64,000 nucleotides of DNA, from contig JACQEO010000014.1 in NCBI GenBank assembly GCA_016200545.1, positions 1 to 64,000 of the forward strand, written 5' to 3'. The position numbers and the translations under genes are program-made. Origin of the DNA: Deltaproteobacteria bacterium. Its GTDB lineage: Bacteria > Desulfobacterota > Binatia > UTPRO1. Each line of letters begins with the position of its first letter. Position 1 is the first letter of the stretch. Below, one piece after another: positions 1 through 12,332 of the stretch. Under the pieces are notes generated by a model. That model had not been told where the DNA came from and ran no database searches. It saw only the letters and a list, made by a program, of their open reading frames with translations.

Positions 1-140
1 CGTCAACCCCCAGCCCAAGTCGAGGCCGCCTACGCCACCGGGGACCCGCGGGCACCCGGCCAGCCTCGAACGCCCCCCTGCGAACCGACCCTGGAGAGCC
101 GCTGGCCTGCCGTCCTCCGCTTAGATGGATACCCCCACAG
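1..140. other. Window edge, no supported gene
   Basis: This stretch lies downstream of the LpxL-like acyltransferase on the minus strand. A minus-strand frame beginning with a GTG near position 61 stays open to the window edge and starts with a basic stretch. It could be the beginning of the next gene of the KDO/LPS operon, but it is too short to support. I see no terminator hairpin here. Confidence 0.3.
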
Positions 141-1148
141 CTACGGAATCGGTGGGGTCACCGCTGACGCAGCGGGCCGACGCCGCCAGCGTCGATGCCA
201 CCAGACCCATTCGTCGGGGTGTTGGCGGATGTGGGCCTCGATCACCGCGGTGTAGGACGCAGTGAGGACCTCGACGTCGTCTCGCCTCGGGTCGACTGCG
301 GGAAACGGCGGCAGCGCGCGGATGACGTGTCCACCCTCCGGCCGGCGGGCGATGAAGATCGCGACCACCGAGGCACCGGTCCGAAGCGCCAGCGCCGCCA
401 CACCGCTCGGCGTCGCCGCGAGCCGTCCGAAGAACGGAACGAAGACGCGGGGGCCGCGCGTATCCTGATCGATGAGCAATGCCAGGATGCGGTTCGCACG
501 CAGGGTCTTGAGAATGGCCCGACCGGCGTGCGGACTGTCGCGGAAGATGGTCGTCACGCCGCCGCGCGCGCGCACGGCGACCAGCAGCCGACCGAGGAGC
601 GCATTGTTCGGGCGCCGGCCGATGACGTCGACGGGGAGACCGATCGCGGCGCAGTACGCCGCGAGCAGCTCCCAGTTACCGATGTGGCCGGTGATCGCAA
701 GCAGGCCCTTTCCCTGCGCGAGCTCGGCGCGGAGATGGTCGATGCCCTCGGCCGAGACGTAGCGGTCGAGGTCGGCGCGGAGCGACGGGAACTTCGCGAT
801 CTCGGCGAACGACCGTCCGACGTTCGCGAACGCCGCACGCGCGATCGCGCGCCGGCGCGGCAATGTCAGCGCCGGGAGGGCGATCGCGAGGTGTCTCTCG
901 GCCAGACGCCACGGCCTCCCGAGCCACGGTGCCACGGCGCCGGCGAGACCGCCCGCCACGGCGAGCGCGGCGCGCAGCGGCAAGAGTCGGAACAGTGCCA
1001 TGACGACGACGAGCAGGGCGCCGAGCAGCGTGTCGCGGGTCTGGCGGAGCGCGCGCCGCATGCGCCGGACCATGGGCGGGCGATGCCGACGCGGGAGCGG
1101 CGCGGCCGCGACACGAACCACCGACGTCCGCCTAGACGACCCGCGCAC
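141..1148 (-). CDS. LpxL/HtrB-like lipid A acyltransferase
   Basis: Predicted inner-membrane acyltransferase that adds a secondary acyl chain to KDO-lipid A or a related lipid (335 aa). A hydrophobic segment spans about residues 38-75. The HX4E catalytic motif of the family is seen as GHIGNWE, with H155 and E160. The C-terminus has the typical WVWWHRRW block followed by basic residues. The GTG start at 1148 overlaps the end of kdsD by 17 bp. An ATG at 1073 (MVRRMRR) would remove a basic 25-residue extension and is an equally possible start. It is the last recognisable gene of a five-gene LPS chain, which fits a late step after KDO transfer. Which acceptor position it acylates cannot be told from sequence. 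Confidence 0.85.
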   Translation of the reverse strand: MRGSSRRTSVVRVAAAPLPRRHRPPMVRRMRRALRQTRDTLLGALLVVVMALFRLLPLRAALAVAGGLAGAVAPWLGRPWRLAERHLAIALPALTLPRRRAIARAAFANVGRSFAEIAKFPSLRADLDRYVSAEGIDHLRAELAQGKGLLAITGHIGNWELLAAYCAAIGLPVDVIGRRPNNALLGRLLVAVRARGGVTTIFRDSPHAGRAILKTLRANRILALLIDQDTRGPRVFVPFFGRLAATPSGVAALALRTGASVVAIFIARRPEGGHVIRALPPFPAVDPRRDDVEVLTASYTAVIEAHIRQHPDEWVWWHRRWRRRPAASAVTPPIP

Positions 1149-2216
1149 GAAGGAGGTCGTGGAGATGGACGACCCCGGTCGGCCGCCCCTCGTCGTCGAC
1201 GACGAAGAGCGAGGTGATCGCGTGCTGCTCCATGATCGCGAGCGCCTTCGCGGCGAGCGCGTCGGCGGCGATCGTCTTCGGACGACGGCTCATCACCGCG
1301 GACGCGGTGCGCGCGAGCAGATCGCCGGATGCGGCGAGGGCGCGGCGCAGATCGCCGTCGGTGACGACGCCGGCGAGCCGTCCGCTCTCGTCGACGACCG
1401 CGGTCACACCGAGGCGCTTCGACGTGATCTCGAGCAGCATGTCTTTGGCGGGCGTGGAGGTGGCGACGCGTGGCAGCGCATCGCCACGGTGCATCACGTC
1501 GAGAACCTTCAGCAGCTTGCGGCCGAGCGCGCCCGCCGGGTGCAACGCCGCGAAGTCCTCGGCACGAAAGCCGCGATGCTCGAGAAGCGCGACCGCGAGC
1601 GCGTCGCCCATCGCGAGCGTCGCCGTCGTGCTCGCCGTCGGCGCGAGACCGAGCGGACACGCCTCCTCGGCGACGCTGACGTCGAGGACGATGTCGGCGG
1701 CGCGCGCGAGCGTCGAGTCGAGAACCCCGGTCATCGCAACCAGCGGCAAACCGAGCCCCTCGAGGATCGGCACCAAGTCGAGGATCTCCTCGGTCTCGCC
1801 GCTGTTCGAGACCGCGAGAACGAGGTCCTTGCGCTCGACCATTCCGAGATCGCCGTGCAACGCCTCCGCGGCGTGGAGGAAGAACGCCGGCGTGCCGGTG
1901 CTGGCGAGCGTGGCGGCGATCTTGCGGCAGACGTGCCCCGATTTTCCCATGCCGGTGACGACGACCTTCCCGGCGCAGGCCGCGATCAGCTCGATGGCCT
2001 CGACGAAGCTCCCGTCGAGTCGATCGGCGAGCGCGCGAATCGCCGCCGCCTCGATCCCGAGGACGCGGCGCGCGTGCACCAGGCTGGCGTGGGTCGCCGC
2101 CGACGCGGCCGCCGTGTCGGAACGCGCCGACTCGCCCGCGGGCGGGCGGGCGGCCGGTTGCTTTCCACCGCCGCGCGCCGCGGTTCGGGCGCGCGACTTC
2201 GGGGCGCGCACGCGCA

Positions 2217-2217
<1 letters not shown>
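1132..2217 (-). CDS. kdsD: D-arabinose-5-phosphate isomerase (KdsD/KpsF)
   Basis: Interconverts ribulose-5-phosphate and arabinose-5-phosphate, the first committed step to KDO, in the cytoplasm. It has 361 aa in two parts. A SIS sugar-isomerase domain (about 80-215) carries GMGKSGH, SNSGETEE and the AEEACPLGLAPT block. Two CBS domains follow (about 240-361) and end in the usual HLHDLL motif. The first ~40 residues are a basic, Ala/Arg-rich extension not typical of the family, so a later start is possible. The ATG at 2217 overlaps the TGA of kdsA as ATGA, which implies translational coupling. Its product feeds the neighbouring KdsA directly. Confidence 0.95.
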
Positions 2218-5478
<3,261 letters not shown>

Positions 5479-5495
5479 GACGGCAGCTCCCTCGG

Positions 5496-5541
5496 AAAGA
5501 AAAAACCGCGGTCGCGGCGCCGGCGGATCCGGCGCACGACC
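5496..5541 (-). terminator. Intrinsic-terminator-like hairpin in the kdsB leader
   Basis: Read on the minus strand, a perfect 7-bp GC stem (5529-5535 with 5517-5523, loop 5524-5528) is extended by a second stem (5537-5541 with 5510-5514). GCGG and a run of six T (5505-5500) follow, then C and TTT. It begins within a few bases of the start point predicted from the -10 box at 5552-5557 and ends about 18 bases before kdsB. No minus-strand gene lies upstream for it to terminate, so it is best read as a leader attenuator or the end of a very short RNA. Confidence 0.75.
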
Positions 5542-5551
5542 ACGGGGTTTC

Positions 5552-5581
5552 CTTATAGGAAGGGTCGTGAGGCGCTGTCAA
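5552..5581 (-). promoter_or_regulatory. Sigma70-type promoter of the kdsB operon
   Basis: On the minus strand there is a perfect TTGACA at 5581-5576, an 18-base spacer and TATAAG at 5557-5552. The predicted start point is near 5545, immediately ahead of the terminator-like hairpin. It is among the best promoter matches seen by eye in this GC-rich window. Confidence 0.7.
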
Positions 5582-5670
5582 AGCGCGCCCGGCGCGCACG
5601 GGTATCCCTTTGATCGGCCACGTGCAATCGCGGACCTGATTGGCTAGAGACTTGCCCCAGGAGATCGACC

Positions 5671-7056
5671 ATGGCCGACGAGACCCGGATCGAGCGCGAC
5701 TCCATGGGCGAGATACGCGTCCCCAAGGACGCCCTCTATGGCGCGTCGACCCAGCGCGCGGTCGAGAACTTCCCGATCAGCGGCTATCGCTTTCCGCGCC
5801 GCTTCATCCACGCGCTCGGGCTGATCAAGGAGACGGCGGCGCAGACGAACCAAGAACTCGGGCTCCTCGCACCGGAGCTCGCGGGCGCGATCCGCGCCGC
5901 GGCGGGGGAAGTGGCGAGCGGCGCCCTCGACGCGCACTTCGTGCTCGACATCTTCCAGACGGGCTCGGGCACCTCGACGAACATGAACGCCAACGAGGTG
6001 ATCGCGACGCGCGCCTCGGTGCGGCTCGGCACCAAGGTGCATCCCAACGATCACGTCAACATGGGACAGTCGTCGAACGACGTGATCCCGACCGCGATGC
6101 ACGTCGCGGCGCGCGCGGCGGTCGAGGAGGACCTGGTGCCCGCGCTCGGGACGCTGCGCGACGCGCTGGCGCGGAAGGCGGTCGAGTTCGACCCCGTCGT
6201 GAAGATCGGCCGCACGCACCTCCAGGACGCGACGCCGATCCGCCTCGGGCAGGAGTTCGGCGGCTACGCGCGGCAGATCGAGCTCGCGATCGAGCGCGTA
6301 CGCGCCGCGGCGCACGGGCTCGAGGAGCTCGCGCTCGGTGGTACCGCGGTCGGGACCGGGATCAATACGCATCCGTCGTTTGCACCGCGCGTGGCGGCGC
6401 TCCTCGCCGAGCGCACCGGCCTTCTCTTTCGCGAGGCCAGCGATCACTTCGAGGCCCAAGGCGCGAAGGACGCGATCGTGCAGCTCTCCGGCACGCTCAA
6501 GACCATCGCGGTGAGTTGTACCAAGGTGGCGAACGACGTGCGCTGGCTCGGCTCCGGCCCGCGCTGCGGGCTCGGCGAGATCAACCTGCCGACGACGCAG
6601 CCGGGCTCGTCGATCATGCCCGGCAAGGTGAATCCGGTGATGGCCGAGGCCGTCTTGCAAGCGGCGGCGTTCGTAGTCGGCGCCGACGTGACGGTCACCA
6701 TTTGCGGCCAGGGGGGGACCTTCGAGCTCAACGTCATGATGCCGGTGATGGCGTACCAGCTCCTCGAGAGCATCCGCATCCTGAGCAACGCCGTGCGCCT
6801 GTTCGCCGAACGTTGCGTGGCCGGGCTCACCGCCAATCCCGAGCGCTGCGCGGCGGCGATCGAGCAGAGCCTCGCGATGTGCACCGCGCTCGTGCCGGCG
6901 ATCGGCTACGACGCCGCGGCGGCGATCGCCAAGGAATCGTTCGCGACCGGGAAGACGGTGCGCGAGATCGCCCGCGCGCGAAACGTGCTCTCCGACGAGG
7001 CGCTCGCGCGGATCCTCGATCCGCTGCGGATGACTGAGCCCGGCGTGCCCGAGTAG
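5671..7056 (+). CDS. fumC: Fumarate hydratase, class II
   Basis: Reversible hydration of fumarate to L-malate in the TCA cycle by an oxygen-stable class II enzyme. It has 461 aa, as usual. The superfamily signature GSSIMPGKVNP is at 312-322. TGSGTSTNMNANEV is at 97-110, and RTHLQDATP carries His183. AGGAG sits 8 bases before the ATG. It is transcribed divergently from the KDO operon. Its stop codon is six bases from a long near-palindromic element that may act as its terminator. Related superfamily members (aspartase, argininosuccinate lyase) differ in the N-terminal block. The GYRFPRRFIHALGLIK block supports fumarase. Confidence 0.96.
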   Translation: MADETRIERDSMGEIRVPKDALYGASTQRAVENFPISGYRFPRRFIHALGLIKETAAQTNQELGLLAPELAGAIRAAAGEVASGALDAHFVLDIFQTGSGTSTNMNANEVIATRASVRLGTKVHPNDHVNMGQSSNDVIPTAMHVAARAAVEEDLVPALGTLRDALARKAVEFDPVVKIGRTHLQDATPIRLGQEFGGYARQIELAIERVRAAAHGLEELALGGTAVGTGINTHPSFAPRVAALLAERTGLLFREASDHFEAQGAKDAIVQLSGTLKTIAVSCTKVANDVRWLGSGPRCGLGEINLPTTQPGSSIMPGKVNPVMAEAVLQAAAFVVGADVTVTICGQGGTFELNVMMPVMAYQLLESIRILSNAVRLFAERCVAGLTANPERCAAAIEQSLAMCTALVPAIGYDAAAAIAKESFATGKTVREIARARNVLSDEALARILDPLRMTEPGVPE

Positions 7057-7062
7057 CGAACG

Positions 7063-7230
7063 CTAGTGTCCCGTCTCGGAAATCGCAGGCACGCCAGGGC
7101 GTCGAGCCGCGCCGCTGGCAAGGAGGGCGACCGAGGCATAGCAGCGAGCTATGCCGCAGGGAGCACACCGCAGCCAGCGGCGATGGATCGGCGGTCTGGC
7201 GTGCCTGCGATTTCCGAGACGGGACACTAG
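7063..7230. repeat. 168-bp near-palindromic foldback/MITE-like element
   Basis: Perfect 35-bp inverted arms lie at 7063-7097 and 7196-7230, beginning CTAGTGTCCCGTCTCGG. Further nested pairs lie inside at 7111-7119/7173-7181 and 7135-7142/7148-7155, so almost the whole unit can fold on itself. There is no room for a transposase. It sits exactly between the stop of fumC and the stop of the convergent NYN gene, whose TAG (7229-7227) is part of the right-hand CTAG. A 13-base copy of the outer end (GACGGGACACTAG) recurs at 63946-63958. It resembles a non-autonomous mobile repeat; a bidirectional terminator role is possible. Confidence 0.85.
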
Positions 7231-8471
7231 GCGCTTCCTTCGGGGGACGCCGCGCCCGCGGCGTGCCGCCGACCGCCGCGCCGCCCCCGGCCGCCACGCC
7301 GTCGCGACCGCCGCTTGCCTCCGCCCGGCGCCTTCGGCGCCGGGCTCTCGGCCGCATCGGTACCCTCGGCCGCGGCAGCCGACGACACATCCGGAGCGCC
7401 GGCCTCCGCCTCGTCGTAGGTGCCCTCGACGGCGGCGGAGACCACCTCTGCCGTGGCACCGACGAGCCGCACCCGGCCGTTCGATAGCAGCTCGACGTCT
7501 TTGATGCGCCGCAAGCGCGTGACCAGCCGCGGCGATCCGGGTGGACGTTGAAACCCTTCGGCCTTGAGCTCGAGCGTCAGGGTATCGAGACTGACACCGC
7601 GTCCGGGATCGCCGGCGGTGAGTCGCGCGATGGCGGCGCGGATCTGATCGAGTGACGCCGAGTGCCGCTCCTCGTCCGCCCTCGCCGACGAGGCCGCTGC
7701 GGGAGGTACATGCACGTGCGCCGCTGTCGCATGCGCACGCGGCGCGTGCGTCGCGCCGCCTTCGCCACGCCGGCGGCGTCGCCGACGCCGCCCGGTCGCG
7801 CGCCCGTCGTCGGTCGCCGGCGCCGCCGCCGGGGTGCGCTCAACGACGCCGGCGCCGCTCCGGTACGTGATGCGGCGAAACTTCACGCCGAGCCGGGCCG
7901 CGGCGTCGCCCACCGCATCGAAGGCGCGATCGTCCGACAAGATATCGAGCGCGTCGCCTGGGGCGGCACGGCCGAGCCACATCCCCGCGGTGACCGCGAT
8001 CCAGAGATCGCTCCAGTCGGGAACCCGCGGCGCCGGCGCGCTGTGCACCAGATGCGCACCGCGCTGCGCGAGCATCCGCCCGAGCTGCTGCCCGACGACG
8101 CGCCAGTTGCCGACGGCGCTGAGGTCGGTCGTGACCCGGTCGATCTTCAGGCCCTCGAGGACGCGCACGAGATCGACCTCGCTGCTGGTGTTCTCGACGT
8201 CGATGAAGACGGCGTGGCGCGGTCCCGAGCGCGGCGCCGTCGACGAACGGGCGGGCAGAAAGTCGAGCGCCGCGTCGTCTCTACTTGCTGCGGACGCGGG
8301 TGCGGCGTCGGGCGCCGTCGGGTGCGCGCGGGTTTTCGCGGCGGGTTTCGCCGCCGCGCCGGTCGGCGTCGCGGCAGCTCCCGTCAGTTTCGTGCCGCGC
8401 GAACGACGCGGCGCCGGCGTCGAAGCGTTCGTCGGCTTGGCGCTGGGTTTCTTGGATCGCGATGACGGCAA
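7227..8471 (-). CDS. NYN-domain (PIN-like) putative RNA-binding nuclease
   Basis: A 414-aa protein with a low-complexity Ala/Lys/Pro-rich N-terminus (1-85). An NYN/PIN-like domain follows (about 88-200), with FIDVENTS and the late acidic motif ILSDDRAFDAVGDAA. After an Arg-rich linker, a predicted winged-helix segment resembling OST-HTH/LOTUS spans about 260-335. The tail is very basic (RRSRRRGGRGRRGGRR). NYN plus a winged helix plus basic tails points to RNA binding or cleavage; the substrate is unknown. The start is a TTG without a clear Shine-Dalgarno and is uncertain. The stop codon lies in the end of the palindromic element, so insertion may have redefined the C-terminus. Confidence 0.7.
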   Translation of the reverse strand: MPSSRSKKPSAKPTNASTPAPRRSRGTKLTGAAATPTGAAAKPAAKTRAHPTAPDAAPASAASRDDAALDFLPARSSTAPRSGPRHAVFIDVENTSSEVDLVRVLEGLKIDRVTTDLSAVGNWRVVGQQLGRMLAQRGAHLVHSAPAPRVPDWSDLWIAVTAGMWLGRAAPGDALDILSDDRAFDAVGDAAARLGVKFRRITYRSGAGVVERTPAAAPATDDGRATGRRRRRRRRGEGGATHAPRAHATAAHVHVPPAAASSARADEERHSASLDQIRAAIARLTAGDPGRGVSLDTLTLELKAEGFQRPPGSPRLVTRLRRIKDVELLSNGRVRLVGATAEVVSAAVEGTYDEAEAGAPDVSSAAAAEGTDAAESPAPKAPGGGKRRSRRRGGRGRRGGRRHAAGAASPEGSA

Positions 8472-8546
8472 GGTGGTCAGGCTTATGCCCCCGTTCTGCG
8501 GAATAGTCGAGCACCGGCCGACGTCCAGACGGTGCGCGCGCAGGCA

Positions 8547-11500
8547 TCAGTAGCGATTCTTCCAGAAGACGTCGATGCCGCTCTCGCCGAGCGTATCGCT
8601 CGAGGTCTCGATGCTCAAGTGCGGTCTGACCGTGTACTCGACGCGGATCTCCTGCACACTCTGTTTCGCGAAGCGGTTCGCCAGACTCACGAAGACGTCG
8701 GGCGCGATGTACTTCCCGAGCGTCACCGCCGCGCCCTGCGAGCCGACGCCGCCGGTCTCGAACTGGAGCATGTCGAGCCCGAGCGTGTCGGCGACCGATT
8801 GGCGCAGCTCGGAGGCGACGTAGGTGCTGGCGACGCCGATCGCCTGCTCGCGGAGTCCCGCCGACTCGCCGCGGCTGAGCGCGCTCGCCGGCTTCCCGAA
8901 GAGCAACACCGAGAGGATGTCTGCCTGCTCGAGCGCCGGCTCGCTCTCCAACGCGAGCGTCGGCTTGGTGAGCGTGCCGCCGATCTTCACGCGGACGGTG
9001 TAGTCGCCGGCCTTGTAGATCGCGGTGAGCTCCAGGAGCGGGTTGAAGTCCTGCCCGTTGAAGCTGACCCGACCCTCCTCGAGCGTGAAGGTCTTCCCCT
9101 GGAACGAATACCAGCCGCGGACGGTGTCGATCACGCCGGCGAGCGCCAGCTCCTGCGCCGGCTTCTTCCACGCAGTCATCCAGCCGCGGAGCTCGATGTT
9201 GGTGTCGGAGCGCCGAATCCAGGCGTCGTGCGGAACGGCGATCTGGACCGTGATCGCGGCGCGATCGTAGACGCCTGGTGTCGGCGCACGTACGGGTGCG
9301 GCGAGCTCCGTCGCCGTGACGGACTGTGGCGTCGGATGCTCACCGCCGGCCGCGGGCGCCGCCGGACCGATCACGGTGATGGTCGGATCCGGTGGTCGCA
9401 CCGATCCGGGCAACGATTCCGGAACGAGGAGGACGAGACGATCGGTGGTGAGCGCGCCCTCGACGACCGGCGCCGCGACGGTGCCTGTGAGCCACATCCA
9501 ACCGCTCGCCATACCCGCACCGAACTCGTTCGCGAACAGCGGGAAGCGATCGAGCTGGAAGCGGCCGTCTATCGTCGCGCCCTCGGGGCCGACCCGCGCG
9601 CTCCCGCCGCCCGTCAACGTGCCGTTGCCACTCACGATGCGCAACGTCTCGATCGAGACCACCGTCCCTGCGAGCGTCAGCCGCAACTCGATCGGATCGT
9701 AGGTGAGGCCGACCGGGACGACGTACGCCCGCCCGCCCGCGATCGCCAAACGACCGCGCGCCTCGGGTTGCGCGATCGTGCCGCCGAGGATGAGGTCGGC
9801 GTTCAGCGTGCCCGCGAGCTTCGAAACCTGGGGAAGCAGCGGATCGAGGAACGCCAGGTCGATTGCGCTCGCACGCAGCGTGCCGGAAAGCGTGCCGGCG
9901 GCTGCGTAGGCGAACGGCGACAGCGTCAGGTGAAGTGGCGACGACGCCTCGAGCGCGAACTGGCGCGGCCCGTCCTGCACGACGCGCACCGTGACCACGG
10001 CGCGGCCGCCGCCGACGGTGGCGTCGACGGCGGCCGACTCGTACCGCACGTGCTCGATCGCCGGCCGCTCGATGACGACCTGCGCCTGCACCTCGGGCGC
10101 TGGCGCGGACCCTCCGAGGTGCGCAGTCGCCGACACCCGCCCGGCGATCGTCGCTTGCACGCTGGCGCCGAAGGGCGCCAGGTCGAGACCGTCGACGTGC
10201 AGGCTCAAGTCCTCCGTGCCGCTGCTGCCCGCCTCACCGTCGACGCGCACGAACGCGTGCGACGTGCGGAGCGCGAGATGGTCGATCAGCAAGCGCTCAC
10301 CACGTTGCGTGATGACCGGCGTGCCCTCCGCGCGCCAGGTGTCGTCGCCGACGTCGAGACGCAGGGCGGAGAGCGTGACCCGACGCTCGCGCGGCGCGAG
10401 CGCAGCCTCGAGAACGAGCTCGTGCCGGTGCCGGGCATCCTCCTGAACCTGCAGGGTGGCGTTCGCGACCGCGCGCGCCCCCACCTGCTGCTGCCAATGC
10501 CCCTTCAGGTCGAGCGCCGCGAAGCGGCGGCCGGCGGCGTGCAGATCCTCCGCGTGCGCGTCGAGATCGGCGCGCCCGCGCCCGGCGCCGATGCCGGCGG
10601 CGGACACGTGAGCGGTGAGCGTACCCACCGCGGCGTCGGCGCGCGCCAGCCGCCGACCGGTGACCGTGGCACGTACGTCGAGATCCGCGAGCCCGCCGTT
10701 CGCGCTACCTTCGATCGCGAGGCTGCCGGCGAGCGGCCCAGCGCCCGCGATGCGCGCCACCGGCGCGAGATCCGCTGTCCGCACCGCGTAGCGCAGGACG
10801 CCCGTCGCCGCGGCCGGCTGCACGCCGAGCGCGAGCGTGCCCGACGCCTGGAGCTGCAGGGCGTCGGCGTCGATCCGCAGCTGATCGATCGTGAGCGTCC
10901 CGTTCGCCGCTCGCACATCCGCCTTCGCACTCGCGACCGCGACCTGCCCGACGCGGCTCGGCGTCATCGCCACATGCGCCTCGGCGCGTGCCGTCTCGCG
11001 ACGGAAGCCGGTGCCGGCGAGCGCGAGCGTCGCGTTCAGGGCCGCGTGCAGATCGGGGCGGCCGACGAGCGGTACCGGATCGAGTCCGCGCATGGTGAGA
11101 TGGAGATCGTAGCGCTCGTCGGCGATGCCGACGGTGCCCCTCGCCTCCGCCTCGCCCGCCGCGAGCGCCGTCGACGCCTCGAAGGTGACCTGTCGTTCGG
11201 CGAGCTCGGTCTCGAGGGAGAGCCGCGACAGCGTCCGTCCGCTCACGGCGGAATCGTCGAGGGCGAGCACGGCGCGCGCGGCCGCCCGGTCGAGCGTCAG
11301 CCCCTTGCCCTTCACCCCGAGCGTCCCGGTGAGGTCGGTGACCGGCTGCGCGGGACCGAGGAGACCGGCGGCGTTCAGGTCCGTGAGCCGCGCACGGATG
11401 TCGTAGCTCGGTGGATCGCCGAGGCCGACGTTCCCTTCGAGCCCGACCTCACCGGCGTCGCTCGTGATCGTGCCGTCGACCGCCGCCGACGCGGCCGGTC

Positions 11501-12332
11501 CCGACACGTGCATCGTCGCCATGAGATCGGTGGCGGGCACGCCGACGCGGAGGAACCGCCGCACCTCGGCAGCCGCGAGATGCGGCACCTCGACGCGTAC
11601 GTCGTAGGTTCCGTCGCCGCGCCCCGGCAGGCGTGCGTCGGCCCGTAGCTCCGAGGCGTCGGTCCGCAGATGGATCCCGTCCGCACGAAGTGCGCCGTCG
11701 ACGCCGACGCCGACCCTTCCGCTGAGCTCGGCCACGCGCACATCGCGTCCCGGAAACGTCGCCGAGAGCGTGTCGAGCGTCAGCACCTGACCGTCACCAC
11801 CGGCGCGCGCCGAACCGGTGAAGTGAAGATCGCGGAGACGCCAGACGTCCGTCGCTCGCACTACCTTGATCGACGCGTCACGAACACGGACGGCGTCGAA
11901 CACAACGTCGAGGCCGCTCTGCTCCGACGGCTCCGGTCGCGGCGGAAAGAGCCGCGCGACGTTCCATCCGCGCTCGTCCTCGACGAGCGCGAGCGCGAGG
12001 CCGGAGACCTCGACGTCGCGCAGCGCCAGGCCACCGCCGGTCACGAGCTTCAGAAGATCGTAGCGCGCCGCCAGGTGGCGCACCGCGAGAACGCGCCGTC
12101 CCTCCGACCGGAGCCGCAGGTCGGTCAGCACGACCCCCCGTGCGAGATTGCCGTCGAGACCGCCGAGCGTGAGCTCGCCGTTCAGTTCGGCGTTGAGGCG
12201 CATGACCACCTGGCGTCGCAGCCAATCGTGGAACGCCGCCGTCCGCGACACCACCGCCGCGACGACGGCGAGCGCGACGACGAGCGCCGTCGTGCCGATC
12301 GCGATCCGGCCGATGCGGCGGCGGGGACGCAT
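8547..12332 (-). CDS. tamB: TamB-like translocation and assembly module protein
   Basis: Inner-membrane-anchored, periplasm-spanning AsmA/TamB-type protein (1261 aa, close to E. coli TamB). Such proteins work with TamA in outer-membrane protein assembly and are implicated in phospholipid transport. An N-terminal transmembrane helix follows a basic MRPRRRIGRI start. The body is repetitive beta-rich sequence with many L-x-G/D-x-x strands. The C-terminal TamB (DUF490) domain includes LLFGKP and ends in VFWKNRY. The ATG at 12332 overlaps the tamA stop as ATGA, so I prefer it to the upstream start. Seventy-five bases separate it from the downstream NYN gene. Confidence 0.9.
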   Translation of the reverse strand: MRPRRRIGRIAIGTTALVVALAVVAAVVSRTAAFHDWLRRQVVMRLNAELNGELTLGGLDGNLARGVVLTDLRLRSEGRRVLAVRHLAARYDLLKLVTGGGLALRDVEVSGLALALVEDERGWNVARLFPPRPEPSEQSGLDVVFDAVRVRDASIKVVRATDVWRLRDLHFTGSARAGGDGQVLTLDTLSATFPGRDVRVAELSGRVGVGVDGALRADGIHLRTDASELRADARLPGRGDGTYDVRVEVPHLAAAEVRRFLRVGVPATDLMATMHVSGPAASAAVDGTITSDAGEVGLEGNVGLGDPPSYDIRARLTDLNAAGLLGPAQPVTDLTGTLGVKGKGLTLDRAAARAVLALDDSAVSGRTLSRLSLETELAERQVTFEASTALAAGEAEARGTVGIADERYDLHLTMRGLDPVPLVGRPDLHAALNATLALAGTGFRRETARAEAHVAMTPSRVGQVAVASAKADVRAANGTLTIDQLRIDADALQLQASGTLALGVQPAAATGVLRYAVRTADLAPVARIAGAGPLAGSLAIEGSANGGLADLDVRATVTGRRLARADAAVGTLTAHVSAAGIGAGRGRADLDAHAEDLHAAGRRFAALDLKGHWQQQVGARAVANATLQVQEDARHRHELVLEAALAPRERRVTLSALRLDVGDDTWRAEGTPVITQRGERLLIDHLALRTSHAFVRVDGEAGSSGTEDLSLHVDGLDLAPFGASVQATIAGRVSATAHLGGSAPAPEVQAQVVIERPAIEHVRYESAAVDATVGGGRAVVTVRVVQDGPRQFALEASSPLHLTLSPFAYAAAGTLSGTLRASAIDLAFLDPLLPQVSKLAGTLNADLILGGTIAQPEARGRLAIAGGRAYVVPVGLTYDPIELRLTLAGTVVSIETLRIVSGNGTLTGGGSARVGPEGATIDGRFQLDRFPLFANEFGAGMASGWMWLTGTVAAPVVEGALTTDRLVLLVPESLPGSVRPPDPTITVIGPAAPAAGGEHPTPQSVTATELAAPVRAPTPGVYDRAAITVQIAVPHDAWIRRSDTNIELRGWMTAWKKPAQELALAGVIDTVRGWYSFQGKTFTLEEGRVSFNGQDFNPLLELTAIYKAGDYTVRVKIGGTLTKPTLALESEPALEQADILSVLLFGKPASALSRGESAGLREQAIGVASTYVASELRQSVADTLGLDMLQFETGGVGSQGAAVTLGKYIAPDVFVSLANRFAKQSVQEIRVEYTVRPHLSIETSSDTLGESGIDVFWKNRY

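Noticed and set aside
195-1217. Long plus-strand open frame opposite the acyltransferase
   Set aside because: It is antisense to a gene with clear family motifs. Its Arg/Asp/Glu-rich composition is the usual shadow of a GC-rich coding strand.
8532-11648. 1038-codon plus-strand open frame opposite tamB
   Set aside because: It has no recognisable domain and an Arg/Glu/His-rich shadow composition; the minus strand encodes a full-length TamB-like protein.
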